In this document: piece by piece, positions 35,811-48,054 of the stretch
How the letters are laid out: every line of letters starts with the position of its first letter
Numbering within the stretch: the first letter of the stretch is position 1
NCBI GenBank assembly: GCA_965644295.1
Contig: CBFFRP010000309.1
Coordinates: forward strand, 62,001-126,000
Reading direction: 5' to 3'
Length of the DNA: 64,000 bases
Source: Paraphysomonas bandaiensis
Taxonomy: Eukaryota > Chrysophyceae
Notes under the pieces: model-generated
What the model was told of the DNA's origin: nothing
Seen by the model: only the letters and a program-made list of their open reading frames with translations
Database searches by the model: none
Made by a program: the position numbers and the translations under genes

Positions 35811-36231
35811 GAGGTTCCTAATGTATTACAAGTGTACTCCTGTATACTCTACAAAATACATCATACTCTCCTACTTGTAAAATACACTGTATTCCACACT
35901 AGACTACAGCTCTATATATGTAACGGTTAACCGTTTTTTAGATATTGAATGTGTTTTTTTATATGAAAACTAGCGTAGAATTTAGTTTAGTATGTAAATC
36001 TGTGTAGAGTTTGGAGAGCGTGTATATACAGCAGCACACAGCAGCACTGCTGCATGATCCTCTGCAGAGGTGCAGTTGGAGTCTATATACATACATGAGA
36101 CGATAGTTGCATTGTTTATACATATAATTGCATGCTATATATGTATATATATAACTACAATAGGAATTACACATATAGCATATGCCATTCACTGTTGTGA
36201 CTTTATTCCACGTGTTGTTTGAATAGAAATC
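35811..36231. other. noncoding spacer, upstream of CFAP99-like gene
   Basis: AT-rich, with TATA-rich simple sequence near 36120-36160. No gene seen; it probably contains the promoter of the plus-strand gene at 36232. Confidence 0.45.
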
Positions 36232-38680
36232 ATGATAGAAAACAAGGAAGAAGTCATTAAGAAATGCGAAGAGTTGATAAGAAGTTTCAATCCTGTTACT
36301 CATTCAATTGATACACATATTCAAGATCAACTTACAAAAAAACTGAAAGTAAGAATGTATATTTTATAATTATGTAACTGTATCTTATGCATGTTTGCTG
36401 CAGCTGTCAGATGACGAGAAGATGTTCATACAGCAGGTTGTGTATGGCTGGTATCGCGAAAGACGTGCACTGGAAAGTTTTTCTGATAACTTTTTTGCTG
36501 ATAATGCTGCATTTGTATCAAGAGCAGATAAAACGATGTATATCATATTTACCTACATTGCTGTATATCGCTTAGAAGACTTTGGATTCAACCATTTTAA
36601 GGCTCTGGCGGGAACACAAGACCCCACTAAAATGTTTAATCTTATATCATATCTCTTCAATACGGTACGGATTGCTTTCTCGTTAAAGTATGATCCTAAC
36701 GAAGTTACAATATAGGACAACCTCTGGTCCTGTTTGCGTGCGGATTGGATGAAAACATACGACCTGACATATGTAGAGGATGAGCTCATAGCTGGTATTG
36801 AAGCCTTCATTCCTGAAGCAGATAAGTACATGCTGGAGCTTCAGGAAAAGGCTCAAGGACTGGCAGCTGCTCAGGCAGCTAAAGAACAGACCCTGAAAGA
36901 GGGAAAAGCTGGTTTGGGCGAGGTCGCGAAGCGTAGCACCACTAAGGCAGTGTCACCGAAGCTAACCCGACCTCGACCACCCCGTTTCCCCGAGCCAGTG
37001 CAGATTACGCAAAACGTCAGTCTGTGCTACCGTGCATCTCTTCAACTTTTTCTCAACCATGTAATATAGGTTACAGTGAATGAAGTGCCTTCTAATTTGG
37101 ATCGTATCTCGGTGGCCCAGCTGGAAGAACAGAGACAGAAGCAGCTCGAAGTAACTAGAAAGAAGACTGCGGCACAGTATAATGAAAAATATCAGTTCCA
37201 GCTGAGCACCACAAAGGGCGGACGAAACATTGATGACTTACGAGAAGAAATGGAAGAAAAGCAGAACAGAGAGTTACAATTTGACTCTTCTTTTGTAAAT
37301 GAACCGCCAGATTTCTCGAAAATACCAGCGAAAGTTCGTCTGAATGCTGCTTCAATACTTAGAGAGGACGCCTTGTATAAGAAGCAACAGGCGAAGGATG
37401 TTGAACTGTTGAAACAGTATGAATGGGAGTTAAGAGACTGCTCAGAGTATTACACATGGCAAAAGGAAATGAAGGATCGGGATGAGGTTATGAAGCTGCG
37501 ACAAGTGGCTATGAGGAGGGAACAAGCTAAAGCGAGTGCAGAGGAGGCCAAGGAGGCCATGACCCGACAACGAGAAGACAATAAAGCGGTGGCAGATGTA
37601 CTCCGACAGCAAGCAGAAGCAATAAAACTCCAGAAGGAGCTTGAAGATGAAATACGCGTGCTACAGAACCAGGAGCTAGCCAGTAATGTTATCGCTGTGA
37701 GAGATACGAAACCTCGAGAGGCCAAAAAGAAAGTATTGGAGGAGCGGCTCGTGGCTGTGAAAAAGTTGAAAGAGGAGCTCGAGCAGAAGCAAAGGGAGAA
37801 GGAGACAGAAGATGCAATTGAAGAGGAGCGTCGTGCAGATCGAATCAGACAACTCAGAGCCCTAAATACGGTTCATAAAAAGCATATTAAGGTATTTGAC
37901 CCAACTGAAACTGCGGGTACTATGGTGATGGACGAGATGTCCTATATGGAGATGAAGGAGCGTCTTGAGATGGAGAAGACACGTGCAGCAACTGTAGTAG
38001 CGAACAAAAACCAGGAGATCCTGGAGGCAAAGGAAAAGAAGGCCCATGATCTGGAAGAGAAAGCAAAAGGTATAATGCGGGCGAGAGAGGTGAAAGCACA
38101 AGCTACCCGGGCAGCTATGCAAAGACGCAAGGAACAGGAGAAACGTGAGGCAGAAGAGAAAGAGAAAGCCCGCGCAGCCGCTGCAGCAGCTCTGGAGGAT
38201 GAATTAAGGCAAAAGCGCCAAGCGAAAAAGCAAGAACAGGATGCACTGATTGCCGAGGCGGAGAGAGTCAAGCGTCAGCAGCAATACTTGGGAGCGGCGA
38301 TGGGCCGAGTGGATGAGACCAGGGCAGAGCAGATTCTTTTGGGCCAAGAGAGAGAGGCTAAGGTCATTCAGTCCAGAATAAAGGAGGAGGCGGTTAAGAG
38401 AGAAAAAGCTTACGCGTCAGATCTCACCAACAGGAGAGAAGCTGCGCGAAAAGAGAAGCGGGAGAAAGTGGCTCTGATGGCTGAAAAGGACATGGAAGTC
38501 CTTAGAGAAAGGAGAGTTGCCATAGGAAAGATGAAAGACGATTATCATAGAAAGAAGCAGATGGTCAAGGAGGGACGCAAACAGCACGAGAAAACACATG
38601 CAGTCAAGGTAGAGCACAATTTATATGCTGCCCGGATTACAGCCGAATCATTAGCAAAGAGTAGAGCTCATAAGGCGTAA
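36232..38680 (+). CDS. cilia- and flagella-associated protein 99 (CFAP99)-like
   Basis: Four exons: 36232-36348, 36404-36664, 36716-37015 and 37070-38680, with 55-, 51- and 54-nt introns, all phase 0; 762 residues. The N-terminal ~180 residues are helical and globular: LSDDEKMFIQQVVYGWYRER, then YIIFTYIAVYRLEDFGFNHF and a DNLWSCLRADWMKTYD block, the layout I know from CFAP99 (a C-terminal helical array follows a globular start). From about residue 240 onward it is a very long, charged coiled coil rich in EEK/REQ/ARKEK runs. Role: axonemal component. It argues for a flagellated life stage. Other long coiled-coil axonemal proteins are the main alternative. Confidence 0.7.
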
Positions 38681-39702
38681 TTCAACGCACAAAGTTAGCT
38701 TCGTTATGTAGTTTGTAGTTATATCGTTCTCTTCGGTTGCGTGTTGAATGTGTACAAATTGATGTGATGATGAAGTACGATACTGATATTATGATGTAGT
38801 GTGCAGTAGATCTCTAACCTGAACTCTCTTTTCAAGGGATCAGTGAATTGGAAGGCTTCATATGTAGAGTACATCAATCGTCAACACCAAGTATCACATT
38901 GTGAATAAAAAACTATACGAAGAGATTGATGGTAGAAGAGCCTTCAATCCGATTCGAAGAACATAAGTGGGAGTACGTTCACTACGCATACAAACTTGTA
39001 CTGCAACTGAAAATAGAATGTAGTTTTCCTGACTTTGAGTTTTGAGTATACTTGTATCTTTTTGCTTTGGTCACACACATACTGAAACTTTCCAAATAGG
39101 AGTATCTTTTCCTTCAATACAGTATTTTCTCTTCTTATCAACATTTGACATTAGGAGTATCAGAAAAAGACATAACTGAACAATACTTTCACTCTATTAT
39201 GCTTAGATTATAAGTTATAAACAATATTTCTAATCATTCACCAATTTTATGTTATCTCTACTGCCACTCATTTTTTGTACGGTCTTATTTCGTCGCTAAC
39301 TTGCATCGTCACTATATTCCCGTTTCACTGCTATATGCTATATACTTATCGTCATGATATTAAATAGCTCATAATACAGTTAACCACAGCTGTATACTAT
39401 ATACTACAAATTTAAATCCCTTATAACTACAGCTTTCAATTGTTCTCAAATAGCAGAACACAACACGAAGGGTGTAAAATTAAGTTACTAAACGTTTAGC
39501 TCCATTAATAATTTATTAGTAAAATTATAATATTCATTAGATAACATGTTGATATTCGCGAATGACTATTATGATGCATATGCTAAACTGGAATTGGTTC
39601 TCTTTTACATTGCAAAGAATTCAGTATTGTGTTGAAGTTATGTAAGAGAAACTTCGGATGTTCTGCGGGGAGTTTTTTGGATATTTGTGTCAGGATAATA
39701 CC
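38681..39702. other. noncoding spacer
   Basis: AT-rich, no gene recognised. Confidence 0.45.
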
Positions 39703-39964
39703 TACGCGCTGACGCAAGAAAGAAAAGAATCAGTAAACTCGATTACATAGCCAGCCTGAAGTGAATGGAACAGTTAAAAGTTGATCGCATAGTACGAATG
39801 TCATCAAAAGTCATCGTAAATTATAATCAGGATGATATAAGAACTATAAACGATTTGAAATACACTGCTGTTCCTAAGAACCGTTGTATTTTTTTGTTTT
39901 GTTCGCACCTTTCCGGAAATATAATCGAGTTTACTGATTCTTTTCTTTCTTGCGTCAGCGCGTA
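39703..39964. repeat. 43-bp perfect inverted repeat with 176-bp centre
   Basis: Arms 39703-39745 and 39922-39964 are exact reverse complements by eye. The arm starts TACGCGCTGACGCAAGAAAG. The centre has a short open frame with no recognised features. It looks like a foldback or MITE remnant next to the retroelement cluster. Confidence 0.88.
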
Positions 39965-40355
39965 CTGGCGGTACTACTTGCGTGGTGATTCTAGGCTGGA
40001 ATAATTAATAATTAATGGGCATTAGGTCAAAGCTTAGAACAAACATCAATAATAATTCATTGTCCTATCTACACTTGTGTGTCTTGTGTGGTATACCCTG
40101 TAGCGAGCCGTTTCCTTGGTTATCAAACCGGGTTTCATTACAGTAAATATTTATTCTAAGCAATAACCTAATGTCTAGCTAATGATTTCACCACGATTAT
40201 GAGGCAGAATATAAACGCTTCATTAAAGGTCTATAGGACGCTTGTGAGTTGTTTTATCCCGACTATGAACTGGAGTGGATTTTACGGTTCTGTACTCTAC
40301 CGGCCAATGGCAATGGAGGAGATATCACGAGTCTTTGAATTAGAATTCTCCTTGT

Positions 40356-41054
40356 GTCTGTATCGTTACATCCACCGAACCAAAACATGGTGTCCTCGTA
40401 TCGATGACAAAGAGTACGGATTGATACGACTCTTTAAGACTTTGAATGACGGGACCTGTGTTAAGTATGTGTTGGGGTGCATGTCGACTAATAAATTCGA
40501 ATCTATGAGTGAATTTTTCAAAGAGTATTCAGCTGTACTGTTAGATCATTATCAAGTAACCATCGCGTACCGACAGTTACCTATGGAGTCGACTACAATG
40601 TTTCAACAGCAGCACAAGGACTATCATAAGAGGAGAAAGGAACTATTCTCTCAACAGTCCAACAAAGCTTCGTTGAACAGTCGTGCTGATTCTAAACCAA
40701 GGTTTTCGTAAGTGTCACATCTAGATACTTACGATGAGTCTGGTGGAAACTATGATGATGAGTGGGATGATAATGATGGGTATGTACCAAATGATGATCA
40801 TTTGTGGGATGCTCCGAGTGAGACTTGGCGGTCCAGCAATCTGGAAGCACATGACGAAAAGCATGTTGATGAGGAGCGTCGTGTTAACTCTGATAGGTCT
40901 CTGTCAGCCATGCATTCTAGACCAACAGGTGCTCAGAATAATAAGACCGATAAGTATGGGTGTCTTAGGAAAATTATGTATGCCAAGTGCGACAAAACAG
41001 ACTGTCCTTACAATCATAATCCTCCTTGTCTGTATCGTTACATCCACCGAACCA
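40356..41054 (+). pseudogene. inverted, truncated copy of the Gag-like gene, flanked by 27-bp direct repeats
   Basis: 40382-41020 encodes on the plus strand the same protein segment as the minus-strand Gag gene (KTWCPRIDDKEYGLIR through GCLRKIMYAKCDKTDCPYNH), with several substitutions, a 9-nt insertion and a 48-nt deletion relative to it. It is bracketed by identical 27-nt sequences at 40356-40382 and 41028-41054 (both contain CTGTATCGTTACATCCACCG). It keeps the same in-frame TAA at 40709. It cannot encode a whole protein. Confidence 0.85.
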
Positions 41055-42854
41055 TCAAGGGCGGGAATCACGGAAGTGATCCCTCCCCAAGATGGTCGGT
41101 TGTTTGTCCCTCTGCTCCGAACCTCCCGCAGACTTAAGATACGCATCGATCTTGTCCCGCATTTCGGACGCAGAATCCAACAGACATTTCGCATTATGAT
41201 TGTAAGGACAGTCTGTTTTGTCGCACTTGCCATACATAATTATCCTAAGACACCCATACTTATCGGTCTTAGCACCTGTTGGTCTAGAATGCATGGCTGA
41301 CAGAGACCTATCAGAGTTAACACGACGCTCCTCATCAACTGCTGCGTCATTACCCGACATTGGTTTGACATCTGTCATCACAGCAATATGCTTTTCGTCA
41401 TGTGCTTCCAGATTGCTGGACCGCCAAGTCTCATTCGGAGCATCCCACAAATGATCATCATTTGGTATATACCCATCATTATCATCCCACTCATCATCAT
41501 AGTTTCCACCAGACTCATCGTAAGTATCTAGATGTGACACTTACGAAAACCTTGGTTTAGAATCAGCACGACTGTTCAACGAAGCTTTGTTGGACTGTTG
41601 AGAGAATAGTTCCTTTCTCCTCTTATGATAGTCCTTGTGCAGCTGTTGAAACATTGTAGTCGACTCCATAGGTAACTGTCGGTACGCGATGGTTACTTGA
41701 TAATGATCTAGCAGTACAGCTGAATACTCTTTGAAAAATTCACTCATAGATTCGAATTTATTAGTCGACATGCACCCCAACACATACTTAACATAGGTCC
41801 CGTCATTCAAAGTCTTAAAGAGTCGTATCAATCCGTACTCTTTGTCATCGACACGAGGACACCATGTTTTGTTTGAGACCAACATGATAGACAACATTGT
41901 TTGGAACGACTGCATCAAGTTCAATTGCTGATGATAGAATGCCTCAAAAGTCACAGCATTTACATACTTCCAGTCCATAATTTGGATATGTTTCAAGGAA
42001 TCTCTGAGGTCATTATAAAATGCCACGCAATTGAACACCTTGGTCTCCTGAGCCACAATGAGAAGCAAATCCGAAACATCCATTTGTGCCAGCTGCGCAT
42101 GTGTGATGCTGTACACATTCCGCAGATGTGCCTTCAAACTGGTTGAAAGTACCTTTTGAATTCGCACCTCAGTTTCTTCTTGCTCTTGAAACTCTAAGAT
42201 GTCTTTGATCGCTTTCGCCACTTTACCCAACTTAAAGTCATTGATGCGAACATGACACCTCCTTTCCTCTCTAGTTATGGTAACTGTTTTGGCACTAGCC
42301 ACCTCAGAACTTTTCTTCAAATCCCTGAATAACTTGCCCGCTTTCTTGCCCTTGAATATGTTATCCATGAGGGTAGGCACATCATGAGCACCATCACCAT
42401 CAACATCGGGATTCGAACCATCGTCCTCCTTGTTACTATCTTCCTCTTGAGGAATAATGCGAAACTTAGCCATGTTTTCCAGAGTGGAATACCTCGGCTG
42501 ACGTTTGTGTTTCGACGTGCGTTTGGTAACCTTTTGCCGCTGATGTGAGCCCACAGAAGCCTGAGACTGACTGCTCTCACCATCCTCAACATTTTGTACT
42601 CTATCCTCCAATATTTGCATCCTGCTGCTGAGGTTAGATTCTGCAGTGGCCACCTCTGTAAAAGACTGAGACATGGTACGAACTGTGTCCAAAATCTCTT
42701 GGTTTGGATTGATGTTTGGAGCAGAAGACTCCTGAACGACATCATGCACACCTCCAGCAGCATCTTGTTTGGTTTCACCACGACCTGCGGCTTCCTGATC
42801 TTTCACAGGAGTTTTCTTGCCGCCTCTCCTCGTTTTACCAGTCGGAGTAGACAT
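41055..42854 (-). mobile_element. retroelement Gag-like gene with CCCH zinc finger, split by one in-frame stop
   Basis: Minus-strand frame beginning at the ATG at 42854 (MSTPTGKTRRGGKK) and running to a TAA at 41541-41543, then continuing in the same frame to 41055. The first part (437 residues) has a basic N-terminus, a short coiled coil (SNLSSRMQILEDRVQNVED), an acidic linker and a helical domain resembling capsid proteins. The second part is acidic, then has a C-x8-C-x4-C-x3-H zinc finger (GCLRIIMYGKCDKTDCPYNH). The stop is flanked by a 7-bp stem, CGTAAGT...ACTTACG, and is kept in the inverted copy. No polymerase follows. Assignment to Gag is by layout and location; the exact family is not recognised. 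Confidence 0.55.
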
Positions 42855-43045
42855 GGTTAATGTGAGAAGAACTTCCGCCTCAAAGACTATATCCACCAAA
42901 CTTTTCCCTAACACACTGAGACAAGCAACCCTCTGGCAAATCCTAGAACCACTGACCCAGAACTCAACAACACACCAAGACAAATCCCAAAGACAACCCT
43001 GCGTAAGAATCCAATAACTCAACACTCAACACTCAAACCCGTTGA

Positions 43046-44229
43046 ACCCGTCGGATTTGTACAAGTGACAACAGTTAACACACAGGCGGTATCCATTGAA
43101 TTTGGTGGAGGTATTAAATGAAATAGCTGATGCCAAACCCCAAGGTATCCTCAATGAAAGTCTACCTGCCTTTACCCATACGAGACGCCCCATACACTGG
43201 GTACGCTCGCACCCAGAACGACGTACCACAGACAAAACCAAATGGCCTTTTGAGAAATGGGTATCTTCATTGCCGATGCGACGCCAGTGGAAATTGGAAA
43301 CATCTTGACAATACCCTTGGATCCCGCAATGTCACCACGGCCAATGTCACTCAGCTCATAGTTGACTTTCTTACTGTCGGGCAGTGGCACTGGCGTTGAT
43401 ATGATACACATCTCTAATCCGACATAGGACCACTTCTGAGAGACGCACTTTACCTTAGTTACAAATACGACCTCCAACAATGGCGCCCTATCGAATCGTG
43501 AACGTCTGGGACAAGTCATACACAATAGGCCAACATATAGCGAAAGGAAAAGAAGGGATCGAAGCCACTGCAGTAGCGAAATATACTGACTGCAATCATG
43601 ACAGCATCGCACATATGATCCTCAAGTGCTCCCACCACGACCATGCACATGTTAGAGAAGAGATACATCACCAACACCGTAAGGTGCCTGACACTGCCAT
43701 GAAAACCACAGTCCTTCGACCATGGTTCTACACTGCTCTTACCAAGATTTCCTACGCAGCTTGAAATTTCACTACGCTCCAAGTAGAGAGATACTGGACA
43801 GGCAATGTCACATCCTCACAACGAGCAAATGCCTTCGGACATCACATCTCCACTGCCATACAACCTCAGGAGTTCCATCAGCTTGTGAAATTGATAGTAA
43901 AAATACTCCACCCACTCTACAATGGAGGGCTCCGCATGCTCAAGAGGGCAGAGAACGACGGCATATCCAAGCCCTCACTCGCAGCACACAGACGACAACG
44001 AACTCTACCGAACCAAGCCGTCACGATCCCATGTCCAAGGGATCAGGCTGGTGGCTCAGGATAAAATAAGGGCTTATGCTCGTCAGAACCTGGCAGGTTG
44101 TGGGAGTGAATGGTGCGATTTATACCATGCCAAGTTTGATGACGGGTGGGGAGACAAAGCATCATATTTCCAGAATAAGACGATTTTGATTTGATTCCGC
44201 TGTTGAGGACCCGGTGCAAATTGCATATT
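43046..44229 (+). pseudogene. degraded transposon remnant
   Basis: Plus-strand frames are broken by stops. A piece near 43560-43690 reads CNHDSIAHMILKCSHHDHAHVREEIHHQH, resembling the histidine/cysteine-rich tail seen after reverse transcriptases. Nothing intact. It ends next to the chromodomain-like fragment. Confidence 0.4.
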
Positions 44230-44455
44230 GCAGGACGACGCAACGGGTAATGAGTTTGTGATCGACAAGATCACTAATACGAGAGGAGACCAAAACAGGT
44301 TCAGATGGGGTTTGTTTTTTAAAGTCGTCGGGAAGAATTATGATGTCCTAGCATGGGAGTCTTGCAAGACTGTTAGGAGCACACCAGCATTGAGAGATTA
44401 TTTGAAAGCACACTCAAACCCGCTCATAAGAGATCATCTTCCCAAGAAAAGGTAA
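44230..44455 (+). mobile_element. chromodomain-like C-terminal fragment
   Basis: About 70 codons reading NEFVIDKITNTRGD..RFRWGLFFKVV...DVLAWESCKTVRS..ALRDYL, then a stop. The layout (start [EF]V[ID]KI..R, then an aromatic strand [FR]W..[FF]KV, then the WE pair, then a helix) matches a chromodomain, which ends the integrase of chromovirus-type Ty3/gypsy elements. Key aromatic cage positions are only partly kept. Probably a fragment of such an element; the rest is degraded. Confidence 0.5.
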
Positions 44456-45066
44456 CAGCGAGGTGGTTCACAGGATTCTTATGACGAAACATCTTCATCT
44501 GCATTGGAGAGTTCTTGGGTTTAAATTAGGATGGTGAGTTCAGTAGCTAAAATCCGCGCTGTCCACGTTCAGGGCACCTGTGACAAGAAAATGAGATTTC
44601 GGAAGGTAGTGAGGCACGAAACCCTGCATTTCTAGTAAAATCCTGGATTTTGGGGGATGCTTTTGGGTTCGGTGTTTAGGGATCGCATGTTTACATATGT
44701 ACACTGTATGTATGTATGTATAGAGGTCTTCGAGTGATGGAAATGAAAGTCAACGTGCACATTCATTTTTGTTACAACGATTATGTTTTCAGTTATTGTA
44801 CATGTGTGACTCTGTAGGATACGAGTGAAGGTGTACAGTAGAATATGATCAGTTGTAGTATTATTGTGTCGTAGGGAGACACCATAATTTCCTATCACTA
44901 ACGATTTCTGTAGTGTCTGCAAAGAGACTTGTCTTTTGCCTACTTGTAGTGTAGTTTGAACGGAGGACAACGTGCGAACTGGATCAGTGAGTGTTTGATT
45001 GATCTGTAGTATCAGTGTTGTATTTTCGATCCAAGTACGTATTATTTCTCTACGTGATAGGAAATT
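44456..45066. other. noncoding segment between retroelement fragments
   Basis: No gene. Contains a short TATG run near 44697-44720. It may include LTR sequence of the copia-like element to its right; I could not find a matching second LTR. Confidence 0.4.
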
Positions 45067-47160
45067 ATGAAGAAGTCGAGTAACGAGAAGCTGAAGAAGT
45101 TTAGGAACAAGGATTTGGACCAGCGGTCCATGGGCCAAGGGGCAGATGCATTGACCCCAGCGGTGCCGATTCTGAAGTATGGGACAAACACCAACCTGGC
45201 GGTATTCAGAAGCTCACAGTGGCCGCCATGATGCTGTTCGGTGACCCAGCGAGGCTCGTGGAGACCGATGAGTATTACGAACCACCCAAGATAAAGGTCA
45301 AGGACTACGACCACGATAACGACCCCACACGGTCTGAACCTGGAGGAACTGAAGGATGCGAGAAAGACACGCCAAAGGAAGATCGACCAAATGCGTGACA
45401 ACCGATCAGCTTTCTACGCGTTCATGTATGACAGGCTGAGTAACGAGTCCGTAGATGTGATTAAGCAATTGAAGAAATATGACGAAATTAACTCCTCCAA
45501 CAAGGACCCTCTACTGTTGTGGTTGGCTATCAAGCAGACCCACAAAACAGCGACGAATTCCAATGTAGGGACCATAATGCGTGCAGAGACGAGAAAGAAG
45601 TACCAAGACGTGCGTCAGGGTCCATTTGAGAGTATCGTGACCTATAAGGAGCGATTTGATTTTCTTTTAAAAGCGTACAATGATATGAAGAATCCGAAGA
45701 TGGAAGAAGAAGATATAGCTATGGACTTCTTCATGGGTCTGGACGACACCAGATATGAAGAGTTTAAGACCAGCTTTATGAATGACTTAATGATGGGCAC
45801 CCAGAAGCCACCCAAGCACGTGAACGAGATCTACACTACGGCTTCGAAGTATATTACCCTGAAGAGAGGAGCGAAACCTAATGGTGGTGTTGCATTTATG
45901 AGCAGGAAGGATGCCTCGACTAAACAACAGCGTCGCACAAGTGATGCGAACGACAAGCCGCAGTCGAATGAGACCAACGAGTCGAAGGGAAACGTGTGCA
46001 AGCATGGAGCTCCTATTGTTTGTTGGGGTTGTGGAAAGACTGGACACAAGCTAAATCAGTGTCAACAGAACGTCGAACCAGAAGAGAAACAATGCTCAGT
46101 GACTATGCAGAATGCGTTCACATCTGGAGGAGTGCGTTTCGAATGGTACGAAGTTGTACTAGACAATCAGGCTGATGTGTCCGTTATGCACCCGTGGCTA
46201 CTGACAGATGTGAGACTTGTCGATCGTAGGTGCAAAGTAGCTGGCTTATCAGGTCACGCGGTGGAATTACCTAATGTAGGAGAGCTGCCACAGTTTTTCA
46301 CATGTAAAACGGCTGACAACCTACGGGTCAGTGTATTGTGTCAAGCTGATGTGGAAGATTTATACCCTATTGTGTACGAACAAGGAGTGTCGTATACAGC
46401 AGTGTGTCTACCTAACAAGGAGGTAGTGTTCAACAGACGAAACAAGATGTACGTAGCCGATATGAGAGATTGGTTGACACAAGGCAGGGTGAATATTACA
46501 ACAGCACAAACGAAAGAGCAGGAGTACACCAAAAGCGAAGTGGTGAGAGCTCGGAAGGCACAGGAACTAGCGTGGAACGGGGGTTTTGACTCGGAGCAGG
46601 GAGCCATGAACTTGGTAAGCGATGGGAATGTCACAGACGTACCATTGACGGCGCAAGATGTAAAGCGAGCATTCGACATATATGGGAAGCCGTATGAAGC
46701 GGTCAGAGAGAAAACCACTAAGCGTAAGAGCGGGCGGCAGTACGTGGACATAGGAATCAAAGCAGAGCAGCCCAAGCCGCAACGTCTGTACACCGATTTA
46801 TTCAGCGTGAGGAGAAAACGTTCTTGATAACATTGACGGAGCCACTCGGGTTGACACTTGTATCTCCGGTAGCTAGCGAGAATACTGATGATCTAGGTCT
46901 CGCCTTTCAGGAGCAAGTATCTCTGCTAAGAAGTCATGGTTTCACACCAACTGTAGCCTACCTGGATCCCCAGCCCCTCAGAGGACAGATTACAGGGGTG
47001 GAAGTGGATGTGTGTGGAGCAGGGGATCACATGGACAAAGTAGATCTCAAGATCCGGAGACTAAAAGAGACTATTAGACCTGTACAGGCAGGATTACCCT
47101 GGTCATTATCTGATACCATGGTCAGAGATCTGGTGAAGTACTCGAACAGTCGATTAAATA
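45067..47160 (+). mobile_element. Ty1/copia-type retroelement remnant: gag, zinc knuckle, protease, integrase start
   Basis: Gag begins at the ATG at 45067 (MKKSSNEKLKKFRNKDLD) but is broken by frameshifts near 45210 and 45325; from 45391 it is open to 46827. The copia Gag helical domain (LLLWLAIKQTHKTATNSNVG, then YKERFDFLLKAYNDM and FMNDLMMGTQ) is followed by a CCHC knuckle CWGCGKTGHKLNQC at ~46018-46060, a protease-like block VVLDNQADVSVMHPWLL at ~46155, and, after a 1-nt frameshift at ~46823, the start of an integrase: FLITLTEPLGLTLVS, ... VCGAGDHMDKVDLKIRRLKETI, LVKYSNSRLN. No reverse transcriptase or RNase H is present: it stops at 47160 where an inverted copy of the protease begins. 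Nonfunctional. Confidence 0.75.
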
Positions 47161-47731
47161 TCAGAACGTTTTCTCCTCACGCTGAATAAATCGGTGTACA
47201 GACGTTGCGACTTGGACTGCTCTGCTTTGATTCCTATGTCCACGTACTGCCGCCCGCTCTTACGCTTAGTGGTTTTCTCTCTGACCGCTTCATACGGCTT
47301 CCCATATATGTCGAATGCTCGCTTTACATCTTGCGCCGTCAATGGTACGTCTGTGACATTCCCATCGCTTACCAAGTTCATGGCTCCCTGCTCCGAGTCA
47401 AAACCTCCGTTCCACGCTAGTTCCTGTGCCTTCCGAGCTCTCACCACTTCGCTTTTGGTGTACTCCTGCTCTTTCGTTTGTGCTGTTGTAATATTCACCC
47501 TGCCTTGTGTCAACCAATCTCTCATATCGGCTACGTACATCTTGTTTCGTCTGTTGAACACTACCTCCTTGTTAGGTAGACACACTGCTGTATACGACAC
47601 TCCTTGTTCGTACACAATAGGGTATAAATCTTCCACACCAGCTTGACACAATACACTGACCCGTAGGTTGTCAGCCGTTTTACATGTGAAAAACTGTGGC
47701 AGCTCTATTCCACCGCGTGACCTGATAAGTA
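47159..47731 (-). pseudogene. inverted second copy of the copia protease region
   Basis: Minus strand matches 46246-46822 (plus) with a few substitutions (QADVED to QAGVED; KPQR to KSQR) and a 12-nt deletion near its distal end. It joins the microsatellite at 47729. The two arms enclose a 336-bp spacer carrying the integrase fragment. Confidence 0.88.
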
Positions 47732-48054
47732 TGTATGTATGCATGTATGTATGTATGTATGTATGTATGTATGTAGGTAGGTAGGTAGGTAGGTAGGTAG
47801 GTAGGTAGGTAGGTATGTATGTATGTATGTATGTATGTATGTATGTATGTATGTATGTATGTATGTATGTATGTATGTATGTATGTATGTATGTATGTAT
47901 GTATGTATGTATGTATGTATGTATGTATGTAGGTAGGTATGTATGTATGTACGTATGTATGTATGTATGTATGTATGTATGTATGTATGTATGTATGTAT
48001 GTATGTACGTATGTATGTATGTAGGTATGTATGTAGGTATGTATGTATGTACGT
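47729..48054. repeat. (GTAT)n with a (GTAG)n block
   Basis: About 325 bp of GTAT tetranucleotides with a GTAG block at roughly 47773-47813 and scattered GTAC variants. Open frames through it are artefacts. Confidence 0.97.

Noticed and set aside
46246-47731. Chimera from whole-genome amplification as the explanation for the palindromes
   Set aside because: The arms differ by substitutions and indels, which a fresh chimera would not; junction reads are still needed.
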